Positions 1 through 9,789 of a stretch of 64,000 bases of DNA are shown here, one piece after another. The stretch is from Prosopocoilus inquinatus. Taxonomy: Eukaryota > Arthropoda > Insecta > Coleoptera > Lucanidae. The translations under genes were made by a program, and so were the position numbers. Below the pieces are notes generated by a model. It had not been told where the DNA came from, made no database searches, and was given only the letters and a program-made list of their open reading frames with translations. Every line of letters starts with the position of its first letter. Position 1 is the stretch's first letter. The stretch is taken from contig CM069871.1 in the NCBI GenBank assembly GCA_036172665.1, forward strand, positions 6,014,001 to 6,078,000. The letters are read 5' to 3'.

Positions 1-153
1 AAATGAGATATTATCAAAGTAATTACCAAGTGTTTTTATAATATGCAGTATCACAAAGTAACGGCGGAAAATTTTAATTACTCCTTTTAGTGAAATGCAA
101 TCAGGCACCAAGCTTTGACAATCAACGACGACCAAAATTTATTGCTCACGACT

Positions 154-392
154 GTACCGGGCGATGGAAATTGATTGTCCTGATCCTACACTATATTCCG
201 CGAGTTTCGCATCAATATTTACGTTTACCAGACGAAGATTGGCACGGAAAGCGGGGGAGTGCAGAGAACATTCGCAAAACTTACATCCAAATCGAACTTA
301 ATTAATAAAAACATCCGGTATACGTAAATATTGATACGAAGCTCACGGAAAGTAGTATAGGATCAGGACAATTTCAATTTCGATCGCCCTGT
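154..392. mobile_element. Hairpin (foldback) element, unclassified
   Basis: Bases 154-229 and 317-392 are imperfect reverse complements: GGCGATGGAAATTGATTGTC on the left matches GACAATTTCAATTTCGATCGCC on the right with a few changes, and both arms share AGGATCAGGAC and ACGTAAATATTGAT. The spacer is about 87 bp. This is the shape of a non-autonomous DNA transposon or foldback element. No clear target duplication is visible, so the superfamily is left open. The short frame covering 90-305 spans the left arm and is not convincing as a gene. Confidence 0.5.
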
Positions 393-1365
393 ATATCTTC
401 AATTGAACAGTTCATCAAATAACCTTCGAATTTTTCATGACATTGCGAAGCTGGGGTGTGTTCCGAAACTGCACTTTAAGGTCGCTCTGCAGTCTCTCTC
501 GCATAAACGAGTTTAAACGTATTTTCTACTTCTTCTAAATAAGTCTCATGAAAAACGAAATTAGGGGTGGATTCCATAGCAACACATTCGCGACGTGAGG
601 TATGAAAAGGTCAACTCGTTGCCATGGAAATAATGTAGACCTACGTCCCACTGAAGCGGGCGAGTGAGACGCAAAATAAGTTAAACTTGGTAAGTGTGAG
701 AAAGATGCGATTAGGCATCCAACGTGCGCGTCGCTCTAAGGTAGAGTTTATGAACACGACTCAAGTTTTGAATTAAATCAACGCGAAATATCACTTTAGG
801 TTATGGTAACCAACACAACTGTCAAACGTCAATCGTTTTAAGGTGATCGTCCTGCCTTCTCTGATCAAAAATCAAAATCAATTTGAACTTTTCAATTATT
901 GAAGATACGTTAGGTATGTACAAAAATGCCGCTCGTATATTTTCGAAAATGTGCAAAGCTGGCCTATAATCAAAACTAAAATTCTTGAAAAAACTTCTCA
1001 AAAGTGAACCAAGTCGAGTTTAAATCAAAATGTTGCAACAGCAGTTTGTAAATGTTTGTGAATTTTTTTTTATAGAAAGAATTAAATACTTCCGGAAAGC
1101 GAGCGCCAAATACAGGGTGATTCGTTAACCTTTTTGGAAACTTTGGCACTCGAAAGCAGATGTAATCTTATGCTAAAAATATCGTACCAACAAGGGTTCG
1201 ATTTGCTTTTGTTTAGAAGTTACAGCGCGATTTTGCTTTTCTTCAGAATGACAAAAAATAGTTGCAATATGTAAATAAGCGGGACAAAACTCAAATTATA
1301 AAATTATAACAAATCAGGTACGTCTACGTTTACGAAAAAAAGAGAGTATCCACAATTAAAATTGA
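393..1365. other. Unique AT-rich DNA, no gene seen
   Basis: I see no coding pattern, hairpin or array here. The only landmark is ACAGGGTGATTCGTTAACC near 1118, which begins with the CAGGGTG word seen at the ends of many insect transposons; similar words occur near 41826 and 45116. No partner terminus is visible. Confidence 0.3.
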
Positions 1366-1369
1366 AAAT

Positions 1370-2110
1370 TATCGATTTCTTACTTGTTATTGTTTTACTT
1401 ACGAAAAACAAAAGAAAAACATGATTTATTACACAAAAAAATGAACGCTTGATCGATTTGATGCTTTTCAGTCGAAATAGTCACTTTTTTTTCCTTAAAA
1501 ACCCAAACAAGATAATGAAATTAAATTAAATTAAATAAAACATTATTTTTGTTTACAAAAAGAAACAAAAAACGACTTTGCAATTCAAGCCAAAATTTAC
1601 TCAGGAATTGTAACAAAAAGTACAATTTTCCTAAATTTGTTGCGTCGTTCAATTTTTTTTGATACAACAAAATATCTCAACGAAAAACGCCGGAAATTGT
1701 CGGTATCTTATTTGTTATTATTTTATTACGAAAAAACAAAACAAAAGAAAAACACGAATTATAATATTACAAAGAAAAAAAAATGAACGCTGGAACTATT
1801 TGATGTCTTCCGATTGATTTCTTTTTAAAAAAGGCAAACAAGATAATGAAATAAACCATTATTTTTCGCTTACAAAAAGAAAGAGAAAACAATAATGAAG
1901 GACAAAGAAACAGTTGAAAACTTGATTTAAAAATCCATTTTTCTTTTCGCTTACGAGAATAAATAAAGGAAAGCAATGAAACAAATGAAAGTCTGATTTT
2001 CAAAAACTTAAAACTTCACACCGCCACGCATTGTAGATTTTTTATTTGTTCTTTGGCTTGTTTGTTTGCTAAAGAAAAAATGAAAAAAACACAAAGGAAA
2101 AGAAAAATGA
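1370..2110. repeat. A-rich degenerate tandem repeat, about 330-bp unit
   Basis: Two long, diverged copies can be aligned. TGAACGCTTG at 1442 returns as TGAACGCTGG at 1784, and the CATTATTTTT plus TTTACAAAAAG block at 1541 returns at 1857, giving a spacing of 316-342 bp. A third partial copy of the CTTACGAGAATAAA part lies near 1950. The strand is rich in AAAGAAAAAC runs, so short minus-strand frames here are compositional. It may be related to the A-rich satellites at 12.5-13.2, 17.0-18.6 and 35.7-36.9 kb. Confidence 0.5.
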
Positions 2111-2481
2111 AATTCAAAGAAACCGCCGGAAATCCAAGATAGATTTATTTACGTTTTTCTTTTTCGCTTCTATTATTATTTTTATATTTTTTTACTCGTT
2201 ATTTTTTATTTAATTAACTTAATTTGTTGGTCCGATTAATTAATCAGTTAATGTTACATCTAATTATTATTGAAGTACTGTTTATTTATAAAGTAAAGGA
2301 ATGTACTGCGGAGGGTCTCGAAAAGAAAATTTATTGAGTCTCTGTCATTCCGAGTTGTCAAATCCAAGGTCACGTCTTATCAAGTTCTCAGCGAAAAATA
2401 CTCAGCTTCTTTTTAAATACAGTCACATTCAACTAATAAGGCGTTCCTAATTTGCTGTGTGACAAATTTATAATAATTTAT

Positions 2482-2495
2482 GAAGTCATGACTTC
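2482..2495. repeat. Perfect 14-bp palindrome
   Basis: GAAGTCATGACTTC is self-complementary and lies just before the miniature element at 2502. It may be chance or a dimeric binding site. Confidence 0.3.
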
Positions 2496-2501
2496 AAATT
2501 A

Positions 2502-2637
2502 AGCCCGATTTTTCCACCTCCCTATAAATTTATCCACCTAATAATATCATTGGAAACTATTGCATAGACAGAGGTTTTTGTAAGGTTTTTCTATGTGTTC
2601 ATTAAATTTAGAGAGAGGTGGGTGGAAAGATCGCGCA
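2502..2637. mobile_element. Harbinger-like miniature element, copy A
   Basis: The left end GCCCGATTTTTCCACCTCC and the right end GGTGGGTGGAAAGATCGCGC are imperfect terminal inverted repeats. A better-kept relative sits at 6933-7060, with the same CCCGAT...CCACCTCC ends, the same following AAATTTA, and an ATAT..GGAAAC block. The left end directly follows TTA, which fits the three-base TTA/TWA target of PIF/Harbinger elements, but the right flank is eroded. Element and copy are seen; the superfamily is inferred. Confidence 0.5.
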
Positions 2638-2639
2638 GA

Positions 2640-3177
2640 AAATCGTGATGTGATAAGTTCTGTGTAAAATTTATAAAAAAATTTAGAGCTAAACTCCAGC
2701 CGGCCAATGAACATTCACTATGGCAGCCCCTCTCACTTCAGAGCAAATTGTACGCAAACAAAAAATTACTTCGTAGTCATGTGGGCGTTCAGAGTTAAAA
2801 TTTTTATCGAAAGAAAAGAAAAAGTTCCGGAAATTTCTTAATTTGGCCTAATCAAAATCCATTTCCTTTTTTTTTTTGAATTGGCTAAAGGGCGGGGTTA
2901 CATTTCCCTGCTTTAATTCCTTAAGTTCAATTTAATTTAATTTTATTTTCAGAAACTAAACCAAAAGTCATTTTAGACTACGCTATATTTTATTCACGCA
3001 AGATTTGGTTAGACTTCCTTAATATTTTTTTTTTCTAAAGTAAAGTGTAGGGGTGAAGTTTAAACTGAATAAAAAATTATGTATTTGAAAAAAAGGAACG
3101 CCTTCCACCTGCGGTTCCAAAAATGTTTCGTGCTAAGTCGGAAAACGGCCAAAATACAAAACCATTTCTGGGTTGGC
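2640..3177. other. Unique AT-rich DNA, nothing recognised
   Basis: This stretch has long A/T runs and no open frame or repeat that I can support. The array that follows starts sharply near 3175. Confidence 0.3.
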
Positions 3178-4965
3178 GACGATAAATTTCTGATTCAAAT
3201 GTAAATCAAACCTGATTTTGCAAGAATTGATTTATTGAGGGTGAATAAGGGTGAACTATTCAGAATTGCCGGAACAGATCGGATTTGTTTAACGCGTGAT
3301 TTCACGGGGGGTGAGTTTCGCAATAATCCAAAATCGAAAAAGGGTTGATGTTGTTCCGAGCAATCACGATTATGGCTCCCCCAAATTTTCCCCGTGAGAG
3401 GCCATGTTTTTTGTAAGACGGAAACTCCAAGCACCGGATAATTCCGGAACCTGTTGACGGAACGTTGTTTGGCGTTTAAGTCTCTCTAGGCTGGCATAAA
3501 TTTTATTTTAGAGTGAATTAGAGGTCCCCCCCAGACGGTGATATTAGACGACGATAAATTTCAGATTCAAATTTAAATCAAACTTAATTTTACAAAAATA
3601 CAACCCACATTTGGCTGAACTATTCAGAAATGCCGGAACGAATGAGATTTGGGGTGCGTTCTGCAATAATCCAAAATCTAGAAAGGGTTGATGTTCTTCC
3701 GAGCAATCACGATTATGGTTCCCCCAAATTTTCCCCGTGAGAGGCCATGTTTTTTGTAAGACGGAGATAAACCGGAAACTCCACGCACGGGATAATTCCG
3801 GAACCTTTTGGCGAAACGTTGTTTGGCGTTTAAGTCTCTCTAGGTTGACATAAATTTTATTTTAGAGTGAATTAGAGGTCCCCCCCCAGACGGTGATATT
3901 AGACGACGATAAATTTCAGATTCAAATTTAAATCAAACTTAATTTTACAAAAATAGAACCCACATTCGGCTGAACTATTCAGAAATGCCGGAACGGATGA
4001 GATTTGGGGTGCGTTCTGCAATAATCCAAAATCGAGAAAGGGTTGATGTTGTTCCGAGCAATCACGATTATGTCTGCCCCAAATTTTCCCCGTGAGAGGC
4101 CATGTTTTTTGTAAGACGGAGATAAACCGGAAACTCCACGCACGGGATAATTCCGGAACCTGTTGGCGAAACGTTGTTTGGAGTTTAAGTCTCTCTAGGT
4201 TGACATAAATTTTATTTTGGGATATATTAGAAGTCCCCCCTCAGACGGTGATATTAGACGACGATAAATTTCAGATTCAAATTTAAATCAAACTTAATTT
4301 TACAAAAATACAACCGACATTCGGGTGAACTATTCAGAATTGCTGGAACGGATCAGATTTGGGGTGCGTTCTGCAATAATCCAAAATTGAGAAAGGGTTG
4401 ATGTTGTTCCGAGCAATCACGATTATGGTTCCCCTAAATTTTCCCCGTGAGAGGTCATGTTTTTTTGTAAGACGGAGATAAACCGGAAACTCCACGCACC
4501 GGATAATTCCGGAACCTGTTGGCGAAACGTTGTTTGCCGTTTAAGTCTCTCTAGATTGACATAAATTTTATTTTGGGGTAAATTAGAGAACCCCCCCAGA
4601 CGGTAATATTAGACGATGATAAATAGATGATTTTACAAAAATATTTTAAAAAATAGAACCCATGTTAAGGCTTAACTATTTAGAATTACTGGAACGGATC
4701 GGATTTGTTTAACGCATGATTTTCTGTGGGGGGTGAGTGAGTGCAATAATCTGAAATCGAAAAAGGGTTGATGTTCTTCGGAGCAATCATGATTATGGCG
4801 CCCCCAAATTTTCCCCGTGAGAGGCCATCTTTTCTGTAAGACGCAGATAAACCGAAAACTCCGCGCACCGGAAAATTCCGGAACCTGTTGACGAAACGTT
4901 GTTTGCTCTCAAAGTCTCTCTCTCTCTCTGGCTTGATATAAATTTTGTTTTGGGGTTTCTAAATT
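3178..4965. repeat. Five-unit tandem array, about 355-bp unit
   Basis: The marker GACGATAAAT begins at 3178, 3550, 3905, 4260 and 4612, giving periods of 372, 355, 355 and 352 bp. Each unit holds the same landmarks in order: an AATCAAACTTAATTTT block, a GAACTATTCAGAA block, AAAGGGTTGATGTTGTTCC, CAATCACGATTATGG, a C-run with AAATTTTCCCCGTGAGAGG, CTCCACGCACCGG, and TTTAAGTCTCTCTAGG with a C-run before the next unit. The middle units are most alike and the outer two more diverged, the usual pattern when unequal exchange homogenises the centre. Minus-strand frames in the first and last units are readings of the repeat in different frames, which argues against coding. Confidence 0.9.
4914..4930. 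repeat. (TC)n microsatellite
   Basis: A short TCTCTCTC run within the last 355-bp unit; the other units have only TCTCTCTAGG at this place. Confidence 0.6.
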
Positions 4966-5027
4966 ACCGGTTTTTCCCCCCTTAAATTTATAGTTATTAC
5001 AGAAAAACTCAATTGTTTTAGAATCCT

Positions 5028-5053
5028 GGGGGGGTTGAGGGGTGGGAGGGGGG
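5028..5053 (+). other. G-quadruplex-forming motif
   Basis: Four G runs of 7, 4, 3 and 6 bases are separated by TTGA, T and A. This meets the usual G3+ N1-7 rule for an intramolecular quadruplex and stands out in AT-rich DNA directly after the 355-bp array. Only the sequence pattern is seen; folding is inferred. Confidence 0.55.
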
Positions 5054-6240
5054 TCTTAATTAATTGCAAGCAATATATTTCGTAATGTTTCAGCGATCCG
5101 CTTCTATGTTCGCAAAAGCATTAGCATAAATTAATTCGGCGGCGACCGCAGTACGCAAGTTTTTTAATTGCTTTAAAACTAATTTAAAAGTGCTGGGAAT
5201 TAAATGTCAAACCAGATAATGGCGCGTCGCTTAGGTAATTAATTGCGAAAACAATATAAACGCAAATTTCGTAAATCCGCCGCTGGAAAAACTGATTATG
5301 GCGCACTCTACTAATTAATATGCAAGCAAGAGGGCAAGATGCTGTTGTGTGATAGACATTGAACTAACCAGCGGTTATGGTCAGCAGGAGCAGTGCGGAG
5401 GAAATCATCTGCTTCCTGCTTGAATCAACATAAAACATCCTGGAAGAAGATGTCATTTCATTCGCGCGGATGTTTTCAGTTGGTCGTGTGCACAGTAATC
5501 ACTAGTTTCACTGATAACAGGTGAAAATGTAAACAACGTAATTAGAACACATCGAGGTCTTTCTTTTTATTTGAAAGTTTCGCACATGTAGAGAGGATGA
5601 GTTGCGTTGGGGGTGATGGAGGTGGTGGTGGTGGTGGTCGTGGTCGTGGTTACTTCTTGTTGCACCGCTCCGTTCAAATAATCCTCATGATAGGGATTTT
5701 GGATAGCATTATTGTTTATACTGTTTTAATTGGTGGTTATAAAAATAAGTAATCGCACTGAAATATGGAAATTTCACGTCCTGCTGTTTAGAAGAGCGCG
5801 CGGAAACTGGTGGAGAGGGACATGACTACATGAAGCTGCGCCGCGCCGCTCCCGTCTACGCAATAGCGACGCCACTCCCACTCACCACGAAACTGAAATC
5901 TCTTCAAATTGCCTGTAGCGGCGTCTCCTTTTTCAATAATACTCTCCACACAATTTGGTCTCCCAACCTCAACCTAAGCTGTTTGTCCGAATGCTAGGAA
6001 TCTGGAATTTGCGGTAAAGGTCGTGTTAATTTAAGTGCCAGTTTACACCACTGTTAATTATTGCATATCCCATCGATCTCAAGAATTCTAATTACATATT
6101 GATTCCAACTAATCGTAACCACCGTCACATCTATTTGTGTCACTTGGAGTATACCACCATTCCCAACCACAAGAACTTAACACTCCTTTGGGGAAATCAG
6201 AAAAATTTCAGGAAATTTCAGATTTTAGAAAATCTGAAAG
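5054..6240. other. Mostly unique DNA with a (GGT)n run and a GC-rich patch
   Basis: A (GGT)n microsatellite occupies about 5620-5645. Bases 5790-5960 are richer in CpG than their surroundings (GCGCGCGG, GCTGCGCCGCGCCGC, GCGACGCC), which could mark a promoter or enhancer, but I see no convincing TATA-initiator pair or coding frame. TTAATTA and TAATTAATTG words between 5100 and 5330 are homeodomain-type sites by composition. Confidence 0.3.
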
Positions 6241-6306
6241 GAAATAGGATAGACTAAAAACAGAGTCCATTGTGTTAGAGTAAAAATTTGGCTTCACAAG
6301 TAAATA

Positions 6307-7092
6307 CAGTCGAAGCTCCTTAACTCGAACTGCCAAGGGATCTGAGATTTAATTCGAGTTACAGAATATTCGAGTTAAAGGACGTGGGTGCATACCATAC
6401 ATATATTTTGTATTTATTTACATACTTTATTAAGAAGTAAAAAAAAGAACATGTAAACGATAGTATACACACATTAAAATTTAATATAATAAACGTGGAT
6501 AATGTACTTGCTGGTATTTTGTATTTTTCAGCAATATTTTCCTCTTTGACACCACTTTCGATTTTTTTTTTTTTTTAATTTCACGCTTTTGTTGAACTGT
6601 AAGACTTTTAAGTTGACGGAAAGACAATGCGACCAAATTAATTAAAACACTAAACTGAACTGCGTAGCATTATTGTCTCAGATCCGAAGAAGGGGATTCC
6701 CAGAAGCAGCGTCACTGGAAACATGAAAAGGTGGGGATTTGTCGTATAAATTCGAGTTATAGAGCTTTGTGAGTTCTTTCTTCGTCAAATTTATTTCGAG
6801 ATATAGAAATTTTTGAGTTATAGAAACTTTAGAGTTGTAGAAATTTGAGATAAAGAACGAAAAATCAATACGAAACGCTAGGCAACTGCAGGGGACAGCA
6901 AGCAACTTCGAATTATAGAAAAATTCGAGTCAGGCCCGATCTTGCCACCTCCTGTTAAATTTAACCGTCGGTTAATATCCTAGGAAACCATAGTCAGCAC
7001 AATAATTTCTAAGGATATTAACCGATGGTTAAATTTATCCAGAGGTGGTAAGATCGGGCCTTATAGGAGTTCAAGTTAAGGAGCCTTGACTG
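6307..7092. mobile_element. Pogo/Tigger-like non-autonomous element
   Basis: The left end CAGTCGAAGCTCCTTAACTC and the reverse complement of the right end (CAGTCAAGGCTCCTTAACTT) match over about 25 bp with few changes. TA flanks both ends (6305-6306 and 7093-7094), the target duplication of Tc1/mariner elements. CAGT-starting ends that continue into CTCGAACT-like sequence are typical of the pogo/Tigger branch. Inside are several ATTCGAGTTATAGA words but no transposase frame, so it is an internally deleted or decayed copy. The paralogous stretch near 8785 lacks it, which supports a real insertion. A 128-bp element is nested inside at 6933-7060. Confidence 0.75.
6933..7060. mobile_element. Harbinger-like miniature element, copy B (nested)
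   Basis: Ends GGCCCGATCTTGCCACCTC and GAGGTGGTAAGATCGGGCC are near-perfect inverted repeats. The next bases (AAATTTAACCGTCGGTTAATATCC, abbreviated) also pair with the right half, so most of the 128 bp folds into one hairpin. Flanks are TCA and TTA, consistent with a three-base TWA-type target after one change. It sits inside the Tigger-like element close to its right end, so it is the younger insertion. Copy A is at 2502-2637. Confidence 0.7.
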
Positions 7093-7200
7093 TACGCACT
7101 CGCTTCCATTTTGGCAACTCAAACTACTTTGGTGTTTAAACCATAATTAGTATGAACCACTGCCCAACAGGTCATGCCAACTTCTCTAACGTGATTATTA

Positions 7201-7342
7201 CAGGACGGAATTATGTATTTTGTTCGATTTAATCCGAACGAGGCGGCAACGAGTGTGTGTGCATTGAACGCGTCTCTGCGGCCGTGTACGTTGGCCGCTT
7301 CGTTAGTATTTAATCGAACAAAATATATAATTCCGTTCCCTG
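7201..7342. mobile_element. 142-bp hairpin element with 10-bp target duplication
   Basis: GTGATTATTA occurs immediately before (7191-7200) and immediately after (7343-7352). The element starts CAGGACGGAATTATGTATTT and ends with the matching complement (AAATATATAATTCCGTTCCCTG), with arms of about 48 bp and a CpG-rich centre. The related stretch near 8900 reads ACGTGATTTTTAAA without interruption, an empty-site paralogue. A 9-10 bp duplication is usual for Mutator-like elements; CAGG ends would also suit hAT, whose duplication is 8 bp. I favour Mutator-like but am not certain. Confidence 0.75.
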
Positions 7343-7489
7343 GTGATTATTAAATGTTAACACGCATGATGTTACGTTGAAATTAAAGAAAGTTCGCCGA
7401 ATTGTGGAATTTATAAAGTTTACTATACCCCCCCCCTCACCTCGCTCCTTGAACCAGATCGAGGTTTGCGATCTGCCGTGTCGACGATT

Positions 7490-8720
7490 TGTTTCTTTTT
7501 CATCATCTTTTTCTTCGTCTTTCGTCGTTCGTTTATTCCAGTTTATTTCTCTTTATTTTATTGTTCCTATAATTCTATTAGATTTTCATTTAACACAATC
7601 GCCTACTAATTACAAACTACGGTTTTCTTTTTTTGCAGGCGATTATCCGATTATTTCACATTTCTTCGAAGGTTGCTCGATTTTCTTTTGTTTCGGTTGT
7701 CTTATGTGTAATTTTAAAAATCTGCTGCGCTGTCAGAAATTTAAAATAACGTCCATGTGGGCGTTTGCGCAGTGCGGTTTGGGGTCTGGAGGTTAAAAGT
7801 GTCCCACGTCTGAAATTGTATTACGCCAGCGCCATCTATGCGTGTGCTGCCGAACAATAATTTGTTGGCGCGAAATTTAAAAATATATATTTTTTTAATT
7901 GAATTATTTTCCCGCAGAATACGAAATGCTCGCTGCCAACTTTTCAAGTACCTCATGACGTGTGATTTTTTTTATATTTCAATATGCTAATAACGACAAA
8001 AATAAATAAATAAATAACATAAATTAGAAATTTAAAATTTCAGTTTTCATGCGAACATTTTCTGAAATTAAATCATCGAAATTTTTTTATACTCCTATCT
8101 TTTTACAGTCGTAATTTGTTTTTCTTATTTTCTTCGCAAATTTTCATTTCGTAAAAATTGTGATTTGTTTTTCCTCTTTAATGTTATTATTAATATTTCT
8201 TGAGAAATTTCAAATTTACAATTCGCTTTGAGCTTTTCTTAATGACGATCGTCATTTTTTTTTCTTACTTTCATCACAATTTTTATTTATTTATTTCATT
8301 TGGATTGTCATAAACGCTCTTGATATTGTTTTTCCTTGGTTTGCCTTCCTTACAATTTTTCAGAAACTTAAAATAATTATTAATTTCTTTCTTTTAACTT
8401 CTTTCCATTTCTGTTTCTCGATTATCAAAATACTTTTTTATTTTGCTTTTATTTTTCACTGTTTCCCCCTTTTCTCTAGCTTCTTTTGCCGCTTTTCAGC
8501 GCAAACTGTTGTCATTTATTTTCTTTCCTTTCTCTTTTCCTTCATTTATGAAATTAATTTTAATATTAATTACTCTTTCAAATTTACTAGTTTTGAGTTT
8601 AACGCACACTACTATAAACGCAAAAGCAAGAGAAATTTTCGATTATAATATGTTTCCTGGATATTTCTTGGGCTTCACGAAAAACTTTTGCTTAAAAAAA
8701 GGCCCCGAGGCTGAAAAAGT
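7490..8720. other. T-rich unique DNA
   Basis: Long T-rich stretches with TTTTCTT words fill this interval. The open frames here are compositional. No hairpin or array is visible. Confidence 0.3.
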
Positions 8721-9040
8721 TTAGACTAAACACTGACCTCATCGCTTTAGAGCTCGTAAAAATTTGGCTTTGCAACTAGACAGTATGATAAGACACTCGG
8801 TTGCGCTTAGGCAACTCAAATTACTTAGATGTTTTGAAACCTAGTTAATTCGAGCCACTGCCCAGCAGATCACACTATTTTTCAGGTGTTTGTCACGTGA
8901 TTTTTAAAAATAGACATACAGGACGCTGCCTTGCAATTCAAAAATGCTCACCGAATTGCGGAATTTATAAAAAAAAAAGTTTACCAGACTCCTCTTTGGA
9001 CCAGGTCGAGTTTGTGATCTGTCATGTCCTTTCTCATTCC
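8720..9040. repeat. Diverged duplication, copy 2 (empty-site copy)
   Basis: This is the shorter partner of 6240-7490. It carries CGTAAAAATTTGGCTTTGC, GGCAACTCAAATTACTTAG, CCACTGCCCAGCAGATCAC, CACGTGATTTTTAAA, CACCGAATTGCGG and CCAGGTCGAGTTTGTGATCTG in the same order, with neither insertion. It therefore dates both insertions to after the duplication. Confidence 0.7.
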
Positions 9041-9552
9041 TAAAATCACCCTCGAAAGCTGGGTGTTGTTCGAAACCCCCGAAGTTAATTGCCCAATTCC
9101 TGTAGCTTCATTTCACACACCCCTATTAGATAGGGTATATAATCATTCCGTGTTCAATATTGGGTTTCTTTTTTATTTTTATTTGCCAAAATAGGTCTTA
9201 ATGTGTTTAAAAATGCTCAAATGAATTGTGGAGTCGCACGCATGGTCATTTTATTTACTTGCACAGTTTCAGAGCTCAAGAACTCTACTACCTCTGAGAA
9301 TTAATTAGATCTCATAAGATAATTATTATTTATTAAGACTGTTATTAAGACGGAACCATGATTTCTCATTCTTTTATTTGAGAATCAGGGGGGTCTTCAC
9401 TTTCATTTTTAATAATACAGGATACAGACAGATTCACTTTTTTGAACTCGCGTGATAATTCACATTCATATATTTTTTTTTAATTTTCCGAAACTGTTTG
9501 CTCTAATAATTTTAGAATAAGAAGAATGAAAGAATTAGCATGTTCCAAAACT
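9040..9552. other. Unique DNA, nothing recognised
   Basis: AT-rich sequence without supported features. Bases 9045-9085 (CACCCTCGAAAGCTGGGTG) form a small imperfect hairpin only. Confidence 0.25.
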
Positions 9553-9784
9553 AACCTTATCCTTTTCTTTATTTTCAAAACTATGACAATTTAAAACAAA
9601 TCAAATTTTAAAAAAATGTATACCTATTAATTTTGCGCCACTTTTCGACTGACGCAATAATTTTAATCAACCTTATCCTTTTCTTTATTTTCAAAACTAT
9701 GACAATTTAAAATAAATCAAATTTTAAAAAAATGTATACCTATTAATTTTGCGCTACTTTTCGACTGACGCAATAATTTTAATC
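9553..9784. repeat. 116-bp tandem duplication
   Basis: Bases 9553-9668 and 9669-9784 are the same 116-bp sequence, starting AACCTTATCCTTTTC and ending ACGCAATAATTTTAATC. I count two differences (AAAACAAATC versus AAAATAAATC, and GCGCCAC versus GCGCTAC). This is a young duplication. It is non-coding. Confidence 0.95.
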
Positions 9785-9789
9785 ATTTA

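Larger units (their letters stand above)
6240..7490. repeat. Diverged duplication, copy 1 (with insertions)
   Basis: Ordered blocks match 8720-9040: TAGACTAAA and AGTAAAAATTTGGCTT, then GGCAACTCAAA, the CCACTGCCCAACAG block, ACGTGATTATTAAA, CCGAATTGTGGAATTTATAAA and CCAGATCGAGGTTTGCGATCTG. In this copy the blocks are interrupted at 6307-7092 and 7201-7342; the other copy is uninterrupted at both points. The duplication is old (perhaps 75-80% identity by eye) and I do not recognise its origin. Confidence 0.7.

Noticed and set aside
3178..4965. CRISPR-like array
   Set aside because: Units are 355 bp and wholly repetitive; there are no short repeats with unique spacers, and the DNA is eukaryotic.
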